From Tetrahymena thermophila SB210 (Eukaryota; Ciliophora; Oligohymenophorea; Hymenostomatida; Tetrahymenidae), in assembly GCF_000189635.1 (NCBI RefSeq), contig NW_002476320.1:1-64000 (forward strand): DNA of 64,000 bases, written 5' to 3'. Positions 50,554 to 63,364 of the stretch are shown one piece after another. Every line of letters begins with the position of its first letter. The first letter of the stretch is position 1. Under the pieces are notes generated by a model, which worked only from the letters and a program-made list of their open reading frames with translations, had not been told where the DNA came from and did no database searches. The position numbers were made by a program, and so were the translations under genes.

Positions 50554-52372
50554 ATGCCGAACTACCCTATATTTTATTCTATTTAAGTAAATAATTTAAA
50601 GAAATTAGAGATGATATGCAGTTAAAATATTCATATGTGTATATAATTAATTAATAGAATGACAAAGATAGCTCTACAAACGTATTTTCGTTGAATTTTA
50701 ACGATTAAGTGCAAGGAGATGAAGTAATTATTACATCTTCAAATGATTAATTTAGCATTAAAGTTCTTTCAAAATTAAAAATTAACACATTAAGGTCTTA
50801 AAGCTGAGGCACATAATAAATGAATTCCCCATAGACTTATAAAGTGGAAATTACCACATAAGGTTTAAGATTTAATGCAATGAAACAGAACCTAAAATGT
50901 ATGCCATTACTTTTTTATATTATCTTTGAATAGTAATTAGTTAACAAATCAATAAAACTTATTTTTAATCAGTTTTGCATGGATAGATCCTTAGAATTTA
51001 GAAGCGAGGGCACCTATAATTAACAATGCAGTATATGTGAAAATTTTGTAGTTGACGAAGGATGGAGATTCTAAGATTTATAATAAGTAAAAAATACTCA
51101 AAATTAAGCAAAAAGGATCTTTACGAAGCCAACCAGCCTAAGAGTTAAAAAATTAGACTCCTCCTATAGAAAATGCACAGAAGGTAAAACGAGTAACAGG
51201 CAGTTCAACAAATATTCATCATTCTAGCTCTGATCCTGATCTTGTACACTAGAAACACATGGGATCAGCAAAGGCTTTAGATAGTGATTATAAAGATACA
51301 TCAAAATAGAGCTAATTTAAGTAGAAATCCTCCAATAATTTAGATGATTCGCAGCAAAGATAAGAAAAGGCTTAAAATAAAATTCCTGTTATTAAGAATC
51401 ATTTTGATGATGAATATGATGACTACGTTGCTCCTGCTCCTTAAGTAAATGCTTCTTATTGACTTTAAGTTTTTATCATTATCTAATTTCTTTCATTTTT
51501 GTCTAAAAAGGTGACAGTACAACCTCAGAAAATTCCTCCTGCAGTTGTAGACTTAATAGAAGGAAACGATGAAGAGGCTCCCTCATCTGGCGCTGGAAAG
51601 AACTCCTCTGAACATAATACCACTTCAATCAATAATATTGACATTTTCCCATAAGATGATGGTTATAGACACGTTTAACATGAAGATCTTATTCATCATT
51701 AAAAAGGCCCAATCTCTGAATCTGAAAGAAAACTTGAAAGCAGAAAGAACGAATACATAATAAATGGTGAAATAAATCGCGAAAAGCTTATTAAAGTTAA
51801 AGAGTAAATCCTCTAAGAAGAATAAGAAGAAAGAGTAACTTGAAATAATTAATGAACTAAAAAGAAAAGCCTAATTAAAAAAAAAATTATAGAAAAGGGA
51901 ATATGAAGAAGAAGAAAGAAGAAAGGCTTAAGAGCAAGTAGATAAGAGATCTGCACAGGATAGACTTGAAGGCAAAATTAAAGTAAATATAAAAATATAC
52001 TAAAAGGTCTCAAAAAAATTAAATTGATATTGTTAAAATTTAGAGTTGGAAAGAGTAAAATGGAACCAGAAAAGACATTAGAACTTTGTTATCAACACTA
52101 TAAAATATTTTGTGGCCAGGAGCTAACTGGACCCCTGTTTCCTTTTTTGATCTCTCAACAGAAGATAGCTTGAAGGTAAATTAAATAAATTGAAAAATTA
52201 ATTGAATCGGAGTGAATATTTGTTTTAAAAATAGTCTGCAATTAGGAAGGTATTTAAAACATTCCATCCTGATAGAAATAGAAATGATATTGAAAAGAAA
52301 TACATATGCGAATAGATTATAGATGAAATTAGAAAAGCTTAAAAGGAATACGAAAACAAATAATAAAAATGA
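50554..52372 (+). CDS. Auxilin-like J-domain protein
   Basis: Probable clathrin-uncoating cochaperone recruiting Hsp70 to coated vesicles. Proposed exons 50554-50586, 50658-50762, 50795-50898, 50973-51444, 51511-51803, 51865-51982, 52044-52175, 52235-52372 total 1,395 nt, in frame, 464 residues. The C-terminus reads WKEQNGTRKDIRTLLSTLQ, ILWPGANWTPVSFFDLST, IRKVFKTFHPDRN (HPD at about 430-432), the arrangement of auxilin/GAK J domains rather than DnaJ. A charged EEEERRKAQEQ helix precedes it. The middle is low complexity with S, Q, N and DDEYDDY acidic patches. The N-terminal about 100 residues (VLKLRHIINEFPIDLQSGNY, then KIFAWIDPQNLEARAPI) look like a beta-rich domain, possibly related to the PTEN-type C2 region of auxilin. 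No kinase is present. The intron at 51804-51864 is the least certain; a competing frame there also looks coding. Confidence 0.82.
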
Positions 52373-53962
52373 AGTGAATGCATAAAACTTTATTTAAAGC
52401 AAATTAATTTTACATTATAAGCATATATATATATATAAATAAATAAATCATTATTGTCTCCTATCAATTTTTATTCTATTTTGAAATCTTTATGTAATAT
52501 TCTTTACCTTTTTAGGAAAATTAGCTTGTTTATTAATGCAAGTATATCAGCAATAATATAAAATTTATTTCATATTGTATTTACTTTCAATACATTTTTA
52601 ATCAAATTAACTCATCAACATAAAAAAATAAATACAGTCAAATAAACGCTTATTTGAATAGTAAATATATAAAAAACCAAGCAAACATTTTACAAATGTG
52701 ATTAACATTTTTAATTTTAAAGAAACATGCCAATTTGTAACTTGAAAAAATTATTTTATTATAAATATGAAATTAAATAATATTCCAATTAATATTTAAA
52801 CAAAATAATTTTAATTTAATTGAATTTTTTTTTCAATTTTTTTATTTAAAAAATATTTAATTTTTATCACTTTGCAGTAAAAAGAAATGTGAAGCAGAAT
52901 TAATTTGAAGTTATTTTTTTCTTATAAATTTTTAAAACTAAAGCTAAAAGTCAACAGTTTATTATTTAAGTTAAATTAAATTTATTATTTTTTTAGTTAT
53001 TAAAATATCAACTAAAATAAATTTTTCATTTTATTAAGTCCGTAAATTGATAAAAAATGTAATTCTACTAAATAAAATAAATTTTTGAAAAAATTTAACT
53101 TAATTAACTAATTAAATTCAAAAAATATGAATTCTTTTGTTAATTCAGGCTAAAATAGAAAAAATTATCTATTTTCTAGTTAATAATATAAAACAATTCC
53201 AAATTTAGCCAATTTTTCACAAAAAATTTCTCCATCTTCGCCAATAAACCATACCTATTTTTCATTTGATTTAGCATTTCAATGAATTAAAATTTTAAAA
53301 ATTTTCAACTTTACTTCCATTTATCCTTTTCAAGACTATAAAAGTAAATTTAAAAAAGTTAAAAATTGTAAGTTCTCATTAATTCACCCTAAATTATATT
53401 AACCCCCAAAATTAAGAAAAAATTTTTAAATCTTAAGCTAGAACATTAATAGTTCTGATAAATTGGCTCTAATTTAAAAAAAATGCATTATAGATATCTA
53501 GCATACTTAAATTTTTAATATTTGAATCTACCATTTTTTTATTATGATTCACAATATCAGATAAATAACAAGTTTTAAAAAACTCAACAAATTATTAGGT
53601 AAGAAATTACAAATCATTTTATAATAAAAATATATCTTTAATAGTTTTTATTATTGTTGAAATTAATTAAAATAAAAATTTTGAAAAAGTTTAAATTAAA
53701 TTGAAAAAATAAGAAATTTTTCATCTCTAATATTACTTGAAAATTTATTCTGTTTAATTTTAAAACAAGAAAATAAATAAATAAATAATTAATATCAAAA
53801 TACTTTTATACATTAATTACAGAGATAAAACTTTATAATTAAAATATTTACTGAATTAAATTGATTTTTTTTGAAGGTAAACTATTTGTTAAGTGACTCT
53901 AAAAAAGATGAAAAATCTGTTTAGCCTTGATTAATTTTTTATATATAAGGAGAATCTATCTA
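52373..53962. other. AT-rich intergenic region
   Basis: About 1.6 kb, very AT-rich, no supported gene. An 83-residue minus-strand frame at 53026-53277 was considered and rejected. Short (TA)n and (AAAT)n runs near 52425 and 53770. Confidence 0.5.
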
Positions 53963-54580
53963 TCACTCAGATGTTGATTTGCTTTATTATTTATGTTAAT
54001 TTTAATTAATAAATTAATCTTCGGTTAATATGTACTCATCTATAACCCAATCTTTTCCATTTACGTTAAGAGTTTCTTCAAAAGTTTTATTAAATTTAAA
54101 GCCTAGCCTTAAAGCAACGTTAGAGCTTTTAAGATTCACTTGCTGACATTTTAATATAATTTCTTTACAATTGTATTTAGCGAAGCCCAAATTAATTAGA
54201 GCATTTGCACTTTAAGTCACATAACCTCTACCATTCATATCTTTATCTAGCCAATATCCAATTTCTCCTTGCCCTTTGGTTAAAATGATAGAGACACAGC
54301 CTATAAGTTTATTTTCCTATATGATAGCATAACAAAATTATTTTCCCTGACTTTCGCGATGCTTGAAGTAGTTTATAAATTATTTTGATGAGCTTTCATC
54401 AGTAAAGTGATTAGCCCAATCACATGCATCATTTATAAAATATCTGTTTTTAACTACTGTCTAAAACAATGTAGATTTATGGCATTGATCTAATAATTCA
54501 AGATGTATTTCGTTGCTAATTTCAATTTATCTATCAGGGACTATTTATTGTTTTTTTATTTTGTCAGAGCTATTTATCAT
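53963..54580 (-). CDS. GNAT N-acetyltransferase, RimJ/RimL-like
   Basis: Single-exon, 205 residues. Acetyl-CoA-dependent transfer to an amino group, substrate unknown. Seen: CYAIIQENKLIGCVSIIL (beta strands with the conserved I-G-x-x-S-I), GEIGYWLDKDMNGRGYVTQS covering the E-I-G-Y-W-L strand and the acetyl-CoA loop G-R-G-Y-V-T-Q, an alpha helix ALINLGFAKYNCKEIILKC, then Q-x-x-N-x-x-S-x-x-V-A-x-[RK]-L-G-F, the hallmark C-terminal part of RimJ/RimL-type GNATs. The length is normal for the family (about 180-200). The start at 54580 follows an AT-rich leader. A cytosolic role in N-terminal or small-molecule acetylation is inferred. Confidence 0.88.
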
Positions 54581-55296
54581 CTTTAATATAAGGCAAATCA
54601 CTTTTAAAATAAAATAAATTTGTGTTATTTTTACAATAATGATATTACAAATTATATAGAAATAGAAACTATTTAAATTAAGTTATCTATCAATTACTAA
54701 AATAGAAAAAGACTTATCCTCTACTACTATTTATATAGTTATTATTCTGATAAAACTAGCATCTATTGCAAACTTTAACAAATTTATAAATATATATGCT
54801 ATTTTCTATATACTTAATAAGAAAGATTTTATTTTTAAAATATTCTTTTTTATTCAGTTTTAATATTATTTTATTTATTTATTTAATTAATTATCTGAAT
54901 GCTAATTTGATATCTCTAAAAGTTTGTTTTTGAGACTCTGATTTAATGTAAATAGAAATATTAAAATAAATTTATAACTTTTAATTTGAAATCATCAATT
55001 TAAAGTTGATATTGAAATCAGAAGGCTTAATTAATACTAAAAAGTTATTAGAAAATTTGCTAGAAAAATAAGTGATAATATCTTTTCATAATGAATGGAA
55101 ATATAAATACAAATATTTTAAAGATAAAGTTAAATGCAAATAAATATTTAATTTTAAATTATTAAGATGAAATCGATTTCAATTAAAAGCTGAGTAATTC
55201 TTCGATATGAACAAAGATTATGTATAGATAGATATAAGAGTCCTTGCTCATTCAAATTTTTGAAATACCTATTTTTGATGAAATTAATTGATATAT
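54581..55296. other. AT-rich intergenic region
   Basis: No gene supported. It lies between two minus-strand genes and should contain the promoter of the acetyltransferase gene. Confidence 0.5.
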
Positions 55297-56307
55297 TCAC
55301 TATTTCAAGCTACCAAAACCTTGCTTAATTTGTGCTACTTTAGATTTGTCTGTGTGGTTAGCTTGAGAAACTACTCCATAAGCTCCTCCTCCTATTTTGG
55401 AAGTTACTCCCATTATATAGTCTTAGTCGTTTGCATGCTTTTAATGCTAAATTAATGCCTTTTCTCTAACATCTCCACCCAAATCAGACTTGACAGAAAG
55501 CAATATAGTCAGCATAGAAGCAATTGCTATGGGAGAAATTTATATGTATGCCCTTAAAGTGTATTCCATTGGAACACATTGCCTTTCTTGTTTTACTTGA
55601 TTGTAGGAAATGAAAACTATTACATAGACTATAAGAAAGCTAACTACTGCTATTAAAATAAAGAACCTGAATGATTATAATTTTCTTCCCTTTCTTCCCA
55701 TGCACATAAGAACTGAGTTCATAATTGCTGCTAAAATATTAATAAAGATATGAGAGAAACAAATGGAAAAGATAATTATGGAGCCGTTATCGTGGCATAG
55801 TCCAAGGTCTTTGCCACTACTTAAAAGCAGATAAGGGAAGAGTAAATTAGAAGCCATATTTACAAATTTTGCAGCGTATTCCATCTAAAATGACAAGCAA
55901 ATCACCAACTCAATTTAATTTTTAAGACCTAAAAATGCAAAAGACTTCTGAGACATAATAACTTCCATACACTCTCTTTTTTAAGAAGTAACTGCGCTAA
56001 TTATATCAAAAAACACTATCAAAAACCAAAAGAAATTGGTAGCATAAATCAACCAAAATTCTAAACGAGCAAACTAATCCCTACACCAAATATAGAATAA
56101 ACCTAGTACGTTAATGATAATCATACATACTGAGCCATGTTCCATTAATTTACGCATGGACTTGCCATCTGCTGTGCAATAGTGATCTTAACTATGCATT
56201 ATCCATTATCCCACATTAACTAAAATGTAAACATATATGTGGAACTTTATGTTCTAAAACATGAAATTGACACCCTTTGTTTTAGGAACGTTTATATCTG
56301 TTTCCAT
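55297..56307 (-). CDS. Multi-pass membrane protein, unknown
   Basis: Single-exon frame of 336 residues with at least six hydrophobic segments: around FHIYVYILVNVGQWIM, VCMIIINVLGLFYIW, WLIYATNFFWFLIVFF, IIIFSICFSHIFINILAA, FFILIAVVSFLIVYVIVFI and ISPIAIASMLTILLSV. Between them are short loops with several cysteines (HYCTADGKS, GLCHDNGS). The C-terminus is cytosolic-looking and ends in GGGAYGVVSQANHTDKSK and a Gln/Lys-rich tail. No signal peptide, no recognised family motif; six or seven spans could mean a receptor-like or transporter-like protein, but I do not assign one. Codon use and GC are like the neighbouring genes. Confidence 0.8.
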
Positions 56308-57335
56308 CAGCCTTTAATAAATTAAAATATAGTTTCTCCTTTTTTAATCTTAGCAAGTCTTTCAACAAAATGGTTCTTTTAACCCTAAAAGTCCTTGTAT
56401 TTAAATAATTAATCACTGAATATTTGCAAATTAATATAAAATAAATGATTATTTTATTTTCAAAGAGTTAGTATAAAAATTTACGATATTCACTCACTTC
56501 TTTCTTTCTTTGATTGATTTACAAATCAAATCTAATTAATCTTTAAATTTTTATTTAAAATAGCTAAATTCAAAAATATCGCATACAAAAAATTGAATTC
56601 GTAACGATGAAATTTTAGATTTTAATTTCAACTATTCATGCATAAAATCTATAATAAATTTAAAAACAAAATTAAAAAAATTAGTCATTTGAACAGTTTT
56701 TTAGTAATTAAATTTGTGTATGATAAAATAAAACAATAATTTTATTTTTAAAAACAAATTATTATTTTATTTTTAATTCAGCAAAATCATAATAAGATTT
56801 TCACAATTGTTATTTTAAAAGCACATTTACTTTTAAAGAATTATAAACGGAGTTAAAATTTTTGATATTTTGCACAAAAAATAAAATCACATTTTTCCAT
56901 TTTAAAAAAATTTAATATAAAAAAAATTTTTATTATAAACCTACCTATATTATTATAATTAAATTATTTCCAAAAACTACCTATTATTTTAATTAAATTA
57001 CTTCCTAAAAAGCACTTAAAATCAGGCTATTTGATAAATTTACAAACAAATTTTAGAAAATGTTTTTAATATTAACATATAAATAGAATCTATTATATCA
57101 ATATGGAAAACATGTCTGTCAAATCATAAACTAAAAGATTTTAAATAATTATAAATTTGAACTAGAAATGTTAATAAAACTTTGATGCAAGCAAGAATAT
57201 TGAGCTTAATTAAGTAATTAATCTAATTACAATTAATCATTGATATGAAAAATAAACAATTTATAAGAGTACAATAGTATTTTTTTCAAAAAGAATATAA
57301 TAAATACAAAATAATTTTCAATTATAGTTTTATTA
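56308..57335. other. AT-rich intergenic region
   Basis: About 1 kb, extremely AT-rich. Nothing supportable beyond the promoter expected for the minus-strand gene at 56307. Confidence 0.5.
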
Positions 57336-57707
57336 TCATTGCTTAGGCTATCTTTTTCTTATAACCTGAATTTTTGGTATTTCTTTTTTTCCTTAAGCCT
57401 CATTTTTTTACTCATTTGATTTATTTTTCATCATTTATTCATTTGATTTTTCTTTTATTTTTTAACTTAATAAAAAATTTTCAACCTTTAAGTGCTTTAG
57501 AATAAAGTCAGCATTTTCAGTAATTGTTGCAAACTGTTTTTAAATAATTTAAGAAATCTAGATTGAAGGACGATTATTTTCCTACTAAAGTATGTTTATT
57601 ACTTTTAAGCTTTCTAAACACGTTGTGACAAATTAAAGACTCTCACAATTTAGATCATAAAGATCATTTATTACTTGCTTAACATTGTCTTTATCCTTAC
57701 TATTCAT
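57336..57707 (-). CDS. Small coiled-coil protein, unknown
   Basis: Single-exon 123-residue frame: MNSKDKDNVKQVINDLYDLN start, helical middle with LQFVTTCLESLKVINILQQ and QFATITENADFILKHLKVE, then a Lys/Asn/Gln tail ending IRKRQPKQ. The size and all-helical look resemble small subunits of larger complexes, but I recognise no family. Base composition is clearly richer in GC than its flanks, which supports it being real. Neighbour at 58393 is divergent (minus gene starts at 57707, plus gene at 58393). Confidence 0.65.
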
Positions 57708-58392
57708 TCTAATTTAAACCTCAGAATTACACTTTTTAAACTCAAATTGTTTTTATTAAAAAAATATTTATTAAAATTTTTTTAACTATTAACTTGTACT
57801 TAAAATTATAATATTTTAGATATAACAAACTTAATATTTATATATAGTATGTCCTTTTTCTATAATATTACAAAACAGATCATATTTTTCTTAAAAAACA
57901 ATCAAAATTTGTAATTGAAATTACTTTCAAAATATAAATAGATTTACAAAACTTTGATGATGTTTTTTCTTATTATATTTTTCTTCATTTTTTCATAAAT
58001 TTTATAAGCTTTATTTGAATGTCTAAAGAAAAATAAATAAAGTGATGATTTTAAAAATATTAATTTACATTAGCAATATTAAAATAAATAAAAATATTTA
58101 TTTAATAAAAAATAGAAATTAATATTTTTATTTATTTCTTTTTATTGAGAAATGAAAAAATTATTTAATTAAATTAGAAAATAATTTTATATTAAATTTG
58201 CAAAGTGAATAAATTTTAATATCAAATAAATTAAAGCCAACTATTTCATAAAATTTTATTATTATTTTGACTAAAATAAATTGTATCTTAAATAAATTTA
58301 TTAGCTAGTATTCAAAAATTAGGATATAAAGAATAAAACAAAAAGGATTGGTAAAGCTGATATCTATCTATTGATCCTGTTAATATTAAGAA
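57708..58392. other. Divergent intergenic region
   Basis: 685 AT-rich bases between two divergent starts; presumably both promoters. No distinct motif seen. Confidence 0.45.
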
Positions 58393-61001
58393 ATGAATGA
58401 TTATTTAGATTTCACTAATATGACTATTAATTAAATAGTTAGAACAAAATGCACGAATGTTTGCAAACGAATAAGAAGTGAGCAAAAGATTATTAATTTT
58501 GATAACAATTAATAGAAAGAATAAAAGGCTAAAGAGTTTATCAATCAATTAATTAGTAATAATTATAAATATAAACTATCACATAAATACTATTTATTTA
58601 TTTTGTTAGCTCTTAACTAGTGGTTACTGTAAACTATTTCATTATCATAAAAAAGTAATATAAAAAGCAAAAGAAGCGAAAAAAGGAGAAGAATCAAAAG
58701 TTAAATTTTAAATTGAAAAAGGCAATGAGAGCAGGAGCAATAGCTTATCCAGGAAAAATTAATGACATTTATATGAGAGAAAAGTGAGCGATTTTAATTT
58801 ATTCAAATGAGAAGCAGATCAATAATCAGCTCTCTTTGGAAATATAGCAAATGCTATAAATTTATAAATTTGTTAATTTAAATAGACAGTATGAAATGCA
58901 CATTAACAAGTTAAATGCCATTCGTAACGAAAAGTCTCATATTGTAGTTAAATCACCTTAAAAATAAGTTGTTATTGATAACGTTAAAGAAATAAAAGTA
59001 ATTATTTGAATAAATTTATCACTTTAAACATTTTTAGTCATTATAATTATAAGAATAAAATTACTTTGTTAGCAACTTATTAATGTATTTTTACTTTTGA
59101 TATAAATAAATAGAACAGGAGACTCAAGTATAACGAGTAGAGTAATATTTTAAACTAAATTTGTAACTCATCTAAAACAAATAAAATGCAATTTGCTATT
59201 TTAAAAATATATTAGTGAAAATAAGCAGCATTCAAAAAGACAATAACAGACTATTAACAAAATTAATCTAGATTTCATAAAGGAGTAATACAGCTTATGT
59301 TGTAAAGGTAAAGATTCTTAAATTTTTTATGAATTATCTTGATATAAAATGTTACCGCCTTATACAACTGATTGAATTCATACAAATTTTATCTAATTTT
59401 AATAAATAGAGACATGATATCGATGATCCTTTGTTACATCATAAAAATTTTTATGCAAGAAAGAGAGAAGCATTACATATTCAATCAGAAAACGAGAGAA
59501 TTGCTAACAGAATTATGTAGTAGTAATAAATTAGTTTTAAGTTGGTTGTGTCAACAACTCTTTCATTTTTAGCTGTAAACTAACTAACTTTATTTTAACT
59601 TAAAATTTAGAGATGCAACGGTTAAAAAGAAAAAGTTAGATTAAGAATTCAATTAATAAAGAAAACTAATGAGTAGACTTTCAAAACATGAATGGTAAAA
59701 TAAAGCAGTACTTAAAGTCAGATAAAATATTATGAGCTAAATGTACAATAATAAAGAAATGTCAATTATGTTCCCTCCAGTAGATAACCATGAGATGAGA
59801 AATGTAATTAAAATTTACTTAATAATATTCTTTAATTCAAATATTTGCATTCTTAGAACCTGCTTTTTTGTACTAATTAATATATTTTTAATTTATCCAT
59901 ATACAAAAGTCTAGCTTTAACCATACAAGAAACAATATGTCCATGACTCCAGACATCCATTCTTAAAGAAACTAAAGTTAAACTGCTATTTAACCTCCTT
60001 TAAATAACACCTGTAAGCTATTAAAATGTTTAAAATTAACATCTAATTAAATGTTTTTCAAGTTATTTAGAAATTCTTTATGTTATTAAATGTTTTAGAA
60101 CCAAATTAAAAGTTAAACCACAAAAAAATCAATGAAAATTAAATAATTTGATAAATTTTCGCTAAGTTAAATAATTAACTGTTAAATAATTAAAATTAGA
60201 CAAAATTTAGATTATTAAAGATTTTTAAAAATTCTGTAGAATTAAAATAATAAATTTATCCTGCTAAATTAAAGATCGAAAAAAACTCCAATAAATCCTA
60301 CTAAATGTAAACAAAAATCATACTAAATATAAGGATAATCTATTAATTAAAATGTTAAAGAAATTTATATTAAATAATAACTCTTAAAATTAATTCATTT
60401 TTTTAATTTTTAATGAAAGAAAAATTATTGTTTTAATCTATTAGCTAATATCTAAAATATATTTAAAAAAAGAAAAAAATGTTAGAACAAAGAAAAGCTA
60501 CAGCTATCACAATGGTAGAGCTATAAACATATCTGGAGTTCATAAAACAGAAGAGACTTAAAATCATTCAATAGAGAATAGTTAATAGTAATTGACGAGC
60601 AGTACTTTCCATAACCCTAAAAGTAGCTAGCAACCTTATAAAAAATAAAATTCTTCTAACAACACAAAACTAAATAATTCATACTAATAAAATCGTAACA
60701 GTAAAACACCTGAGAGATTATAATGTAAGTTTATAATTTTTTAATATTTCTTTATATAAAATTCAATAACAAATTTAAAATAGCAAATGAAAGTTTTGCT
60801 AAAGATTAAGATAACGACAAATAAAAATCAGCAAAATTTGGTTCTCATGATAAATCTCTCTCAATGTATCACAGTTCTTAATTCTAGTAAAAAGATTCTA
60901 AAGATGTAGAATAGCAATATTCACAAAAATTTGAATCACCATCAAAATCTATCTAAGAACAAAATTCAGTGCAAGTTTCTCCTCAAAAAGCTTCTTAATG
61001 A
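58393..61001 (+). CDS. Low-complexity protein, possibly CFAP97/Hemingway-like
   Basis: Multi-exon gene from ATG 58393 to TGA 60999-61001. Clear coding pieces: MNDYLDFTNMTINQIVRTKC; a lysine-rich exon with KKAMRAGAIAYPGK; NNQLSLEIQQMLQIYKFVNL; an exon at about 59402 with HDIDDPLLHHKNFYARKRE and IQSENERIANRIMQ; then KKKKLDQEFNQQRKLMSRL; SSFNHTRNNMSMTPDIHSQ; and a long S/N/Q/K-rich tail ending VSPQKASQ. E-N-E-R-I-x-x-R-I after a basic helix resembles the CFAP97/KIAA1430 (Hemingway) motif found in ciliary proteins, but the match is partial. Joins at 58770-58815 and 59100-59110 could not be made in one frame, so the exon set is incomplete. Possible role in cilia is inference. Confidence 0.55.
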
Positions 61002-61920
61002 GCAAGTTAATCAAAAAATGCTTATAATAAATTTGTTAATATTTAATAAAAATGTAGAAAAACATAATTAAATAAAAAAAATAAGTCATAATATAAATAA
61101 ATATCATAAAACACAAACACAAGCCACTTACTTACTTATAAATAAGTTAAATAAAAATTTGGTAAATAGATAAATTAAATAAATAGCATTAAAATTATAT
61201 AAATATCTTAACTTAATCTTTCATTAATTTATAGCTTGCTTGTAAAATTTTTGTATATTAAATAAATTCAATTTAGTAGATTTTTATGTTAAAATAGCAT
61301 TTAATCTAAAAACTAAATTGCTTTTCAAAATCATTTAAAAATAATTCTTAAAAAAAATTTGGACAATTATTTATTTATTTTATGGCATTTACCCTAAATT
61401 CTATAAATTGACACCCATACACAAAATAAATTTCTTGACATTGAGCCTAAAATTATGTTTGAACTAAATATATATATTTTTTTGAATTAAAGAAATTCTA
61501 AATATCTCTAATTACAATAAATATTTTAAAGTTTATCTTGTGATAATTTTTTTAAAATAGTTATCTTTGAATTATATTTAAATTATTCTAAGCGAAAGTA
61601 ATAAAATTTATTTACATTAGAATACAATATTTGATAATTTTATGAACATTTTGTAATTAATTATACAATTTTACCAATTAATCTGATAGTAAACAATAAA
61701 ATACTCTGATTAATTTAATTACATTATAGGCAATATATTATTTTAAATTAATTATTCATATAAAATTTATTTTTAAATTATTATTACTATTTATTTAGAT
61801 ATACTGACTGACTTTCTCATTTAATTTAATAATTTTCACTTTTTAAAATCAGATTTACCGTTACTTGAGTTAAGCATGCTAATATTTTTATGCTCTTAAG
61901 ACATAATTATTTTATCTTGA
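61002..61920. other. AT-rich intergenic region
   Basis: About 0.9 kb with no supported gene; probably includes the start of the next plus-strand gene, whose first exon I could not identify. Confidence 0.4.
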
Positions 61921-62857
61921 GCAGTACCCTATGACTCAGATGAGTCTCTTAATGGAGAATTTTCGCATGGCTACAACTAATGGAAATACTCATTTGCTTT
62001 TTACTCTAAAACTTTCAAATCTGAAGTTTTAATTGCTTTTATTACTGAATACAACTATTAATTCTAACTTTTAGCATTTTAATCCCAGAGTAATTATTTT
62101 TGGTACTCTCTACAATTTATGCAACAAATGAGGCATTATATTATCTCATGGTATTTATTTTGTTTTTTGCTAATGGAAGTCATAACTCCAACAATGAATT
62201 AAGAGAGTATGGATTCGTGATTTTGGGTAAAAATCTCATCTTTTAATTTTAGTTTTTACTTAAGAATTTTTACAAACTCTTCCTCTTAATGAGTATCTAA
62301 ATATCTAGCTGAATTTGTAAACATTTATATAAAGAATGGCATCACATTATCGTCATCCTTTTATTTGAGCTAGCTAAAGTACTTAAAGCATTCAGAATCT
62401 TTTAATTTTTCTAATTAGCTCTATTATAAAAATTCTATATTAGAAGTAATTTACTCTGCATTCAAAATTGCCTGGACTTCTTCTCTAATTATTTGTTATT
62501 ATTTTTACAGCAGGAGCAAAGTTTTATGATAAATAACTTTGGATATCTCAAAAGAAGAAAAAGTTTAAAATTTAATTATTTCATTTATTAAATATGTCAA
62601 AAAAATCATCAATTTTCTCTAATACGAGAGATACTCACATACTTATTTCTTCAAATCCTACAACTAATCCTATTATTTTATATAAATAGTAATTTTAACA
62701 AGATGTTAAGAATTAATTATATTTATCTTTAGAAAAATATTAATTTTTCTTACTAATGACACAAAAGAAAAATAAAGATTTGGTTAAAAATGTTGAGGTT
62801 TTCAAGAATCTCAAAAATAAATGTTATAATAAAAAAATCAGCCATATTTTCAGATGA
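61921..62857 (+). CDS. Unknown membrane-associated protein, 5' end unresolved
   Basis: Three exons in one consistent frame: to 62206, 62294-62445 and 62522-62857. The first visible exon reads YDSDESLNGEFSHGYNQWKY and includes a hydrophobic segment MRHYIISWYLFCFLLMEVI; exon 2 has KYLAEFVNIYIKNGITLSSS; exon 3 has SKKSSIFSNTRDTHILISSN and a basic tail ending NKKISHIFR. An ATG at 61876 is in frame but is followed by TGA at 61918, so either a further upstream exon exists or translation starts at 62119. No family recognised. Its stop at 62855-62857 meets the stop of the convergent kinase. Confidence 0.5.
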
Positions 62858-63364
62858 GATTTACATAAAAAATAGATGGGGTGATTGCTAGCAGTATAAA
62901 TGTAATTGCATATTTTTAATTATAAAAAGCAATAAATTTTAGATTTACATCATTTTAAGTCTATGTTAAAGATGCTTGAAGAGCAAGTTTTAAATCTGCT
63001 TCAATATAAATTTCTTTCATTGAAGATTAAATGTAAGATTCAGTTTATTTAAATTTAGAGTAGAACTCATATTCTTCATTCATAAGTGGATGAAGAAAAA
63101 TTTCATCCCAAGATATTCTCTACTCTTCATCAATTGTCATCATTCTACGCAATAGCTCTTTTAGTTCTGGAATTATTTGAACATTTTCTGGGAATGTAAG
63201 TGGTTAGCTGAGAATTCTATTTAATAAACGCTGATATGTGTCATCCATCCAAGGTGGATACCCATAAAGTAATTCATAAATCATCACTCCTAAAGACCAT
63301 ACATCACATTTACAAGAGAAGTTAATTATTCCTAGTATCTAAGGAGCCATATACTTTAATGAAC
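62850..63364 (-). CDS. Protein kinase, 3' exon (C-lobe)
   Basis: Last exon of a Ser/Thr protein kinase; the N-lobe and catalytic loop must lie upstream, beyond a long intron or outside the window. Seen in order: activation-segment end GSLKYMAPQIL, CDVWSLGVMIYELLYGYPPW (subdomain IX), LLNRILSQPLTFPENV, ELKELLRRMMTIDEEQRISW (subdomain XI arginine), then IFLHPLMNEEYEF and a tail. The APE motif reads APQ, its third codon being TAG (Gln here). The GSLKYMAP and YGYPPW phrases are common in ULK/Aurora-like ciliate kinases, but subfamily is not certain. The exon starts after TAAATAAATAG at 63365. The open frame runs to TGA at 62850-62852, longer than the kinase fold needs. Confidence 0.82.

Noticed and set aside
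53026-53277. 83-residue minus-strand frame starting MLNQMKNRYGLLAKMEKF
   Set aside because: Possible, but composition drifts to F/I/N/Q-rich AT background and long TGA-free frames are common here; no family or context support.
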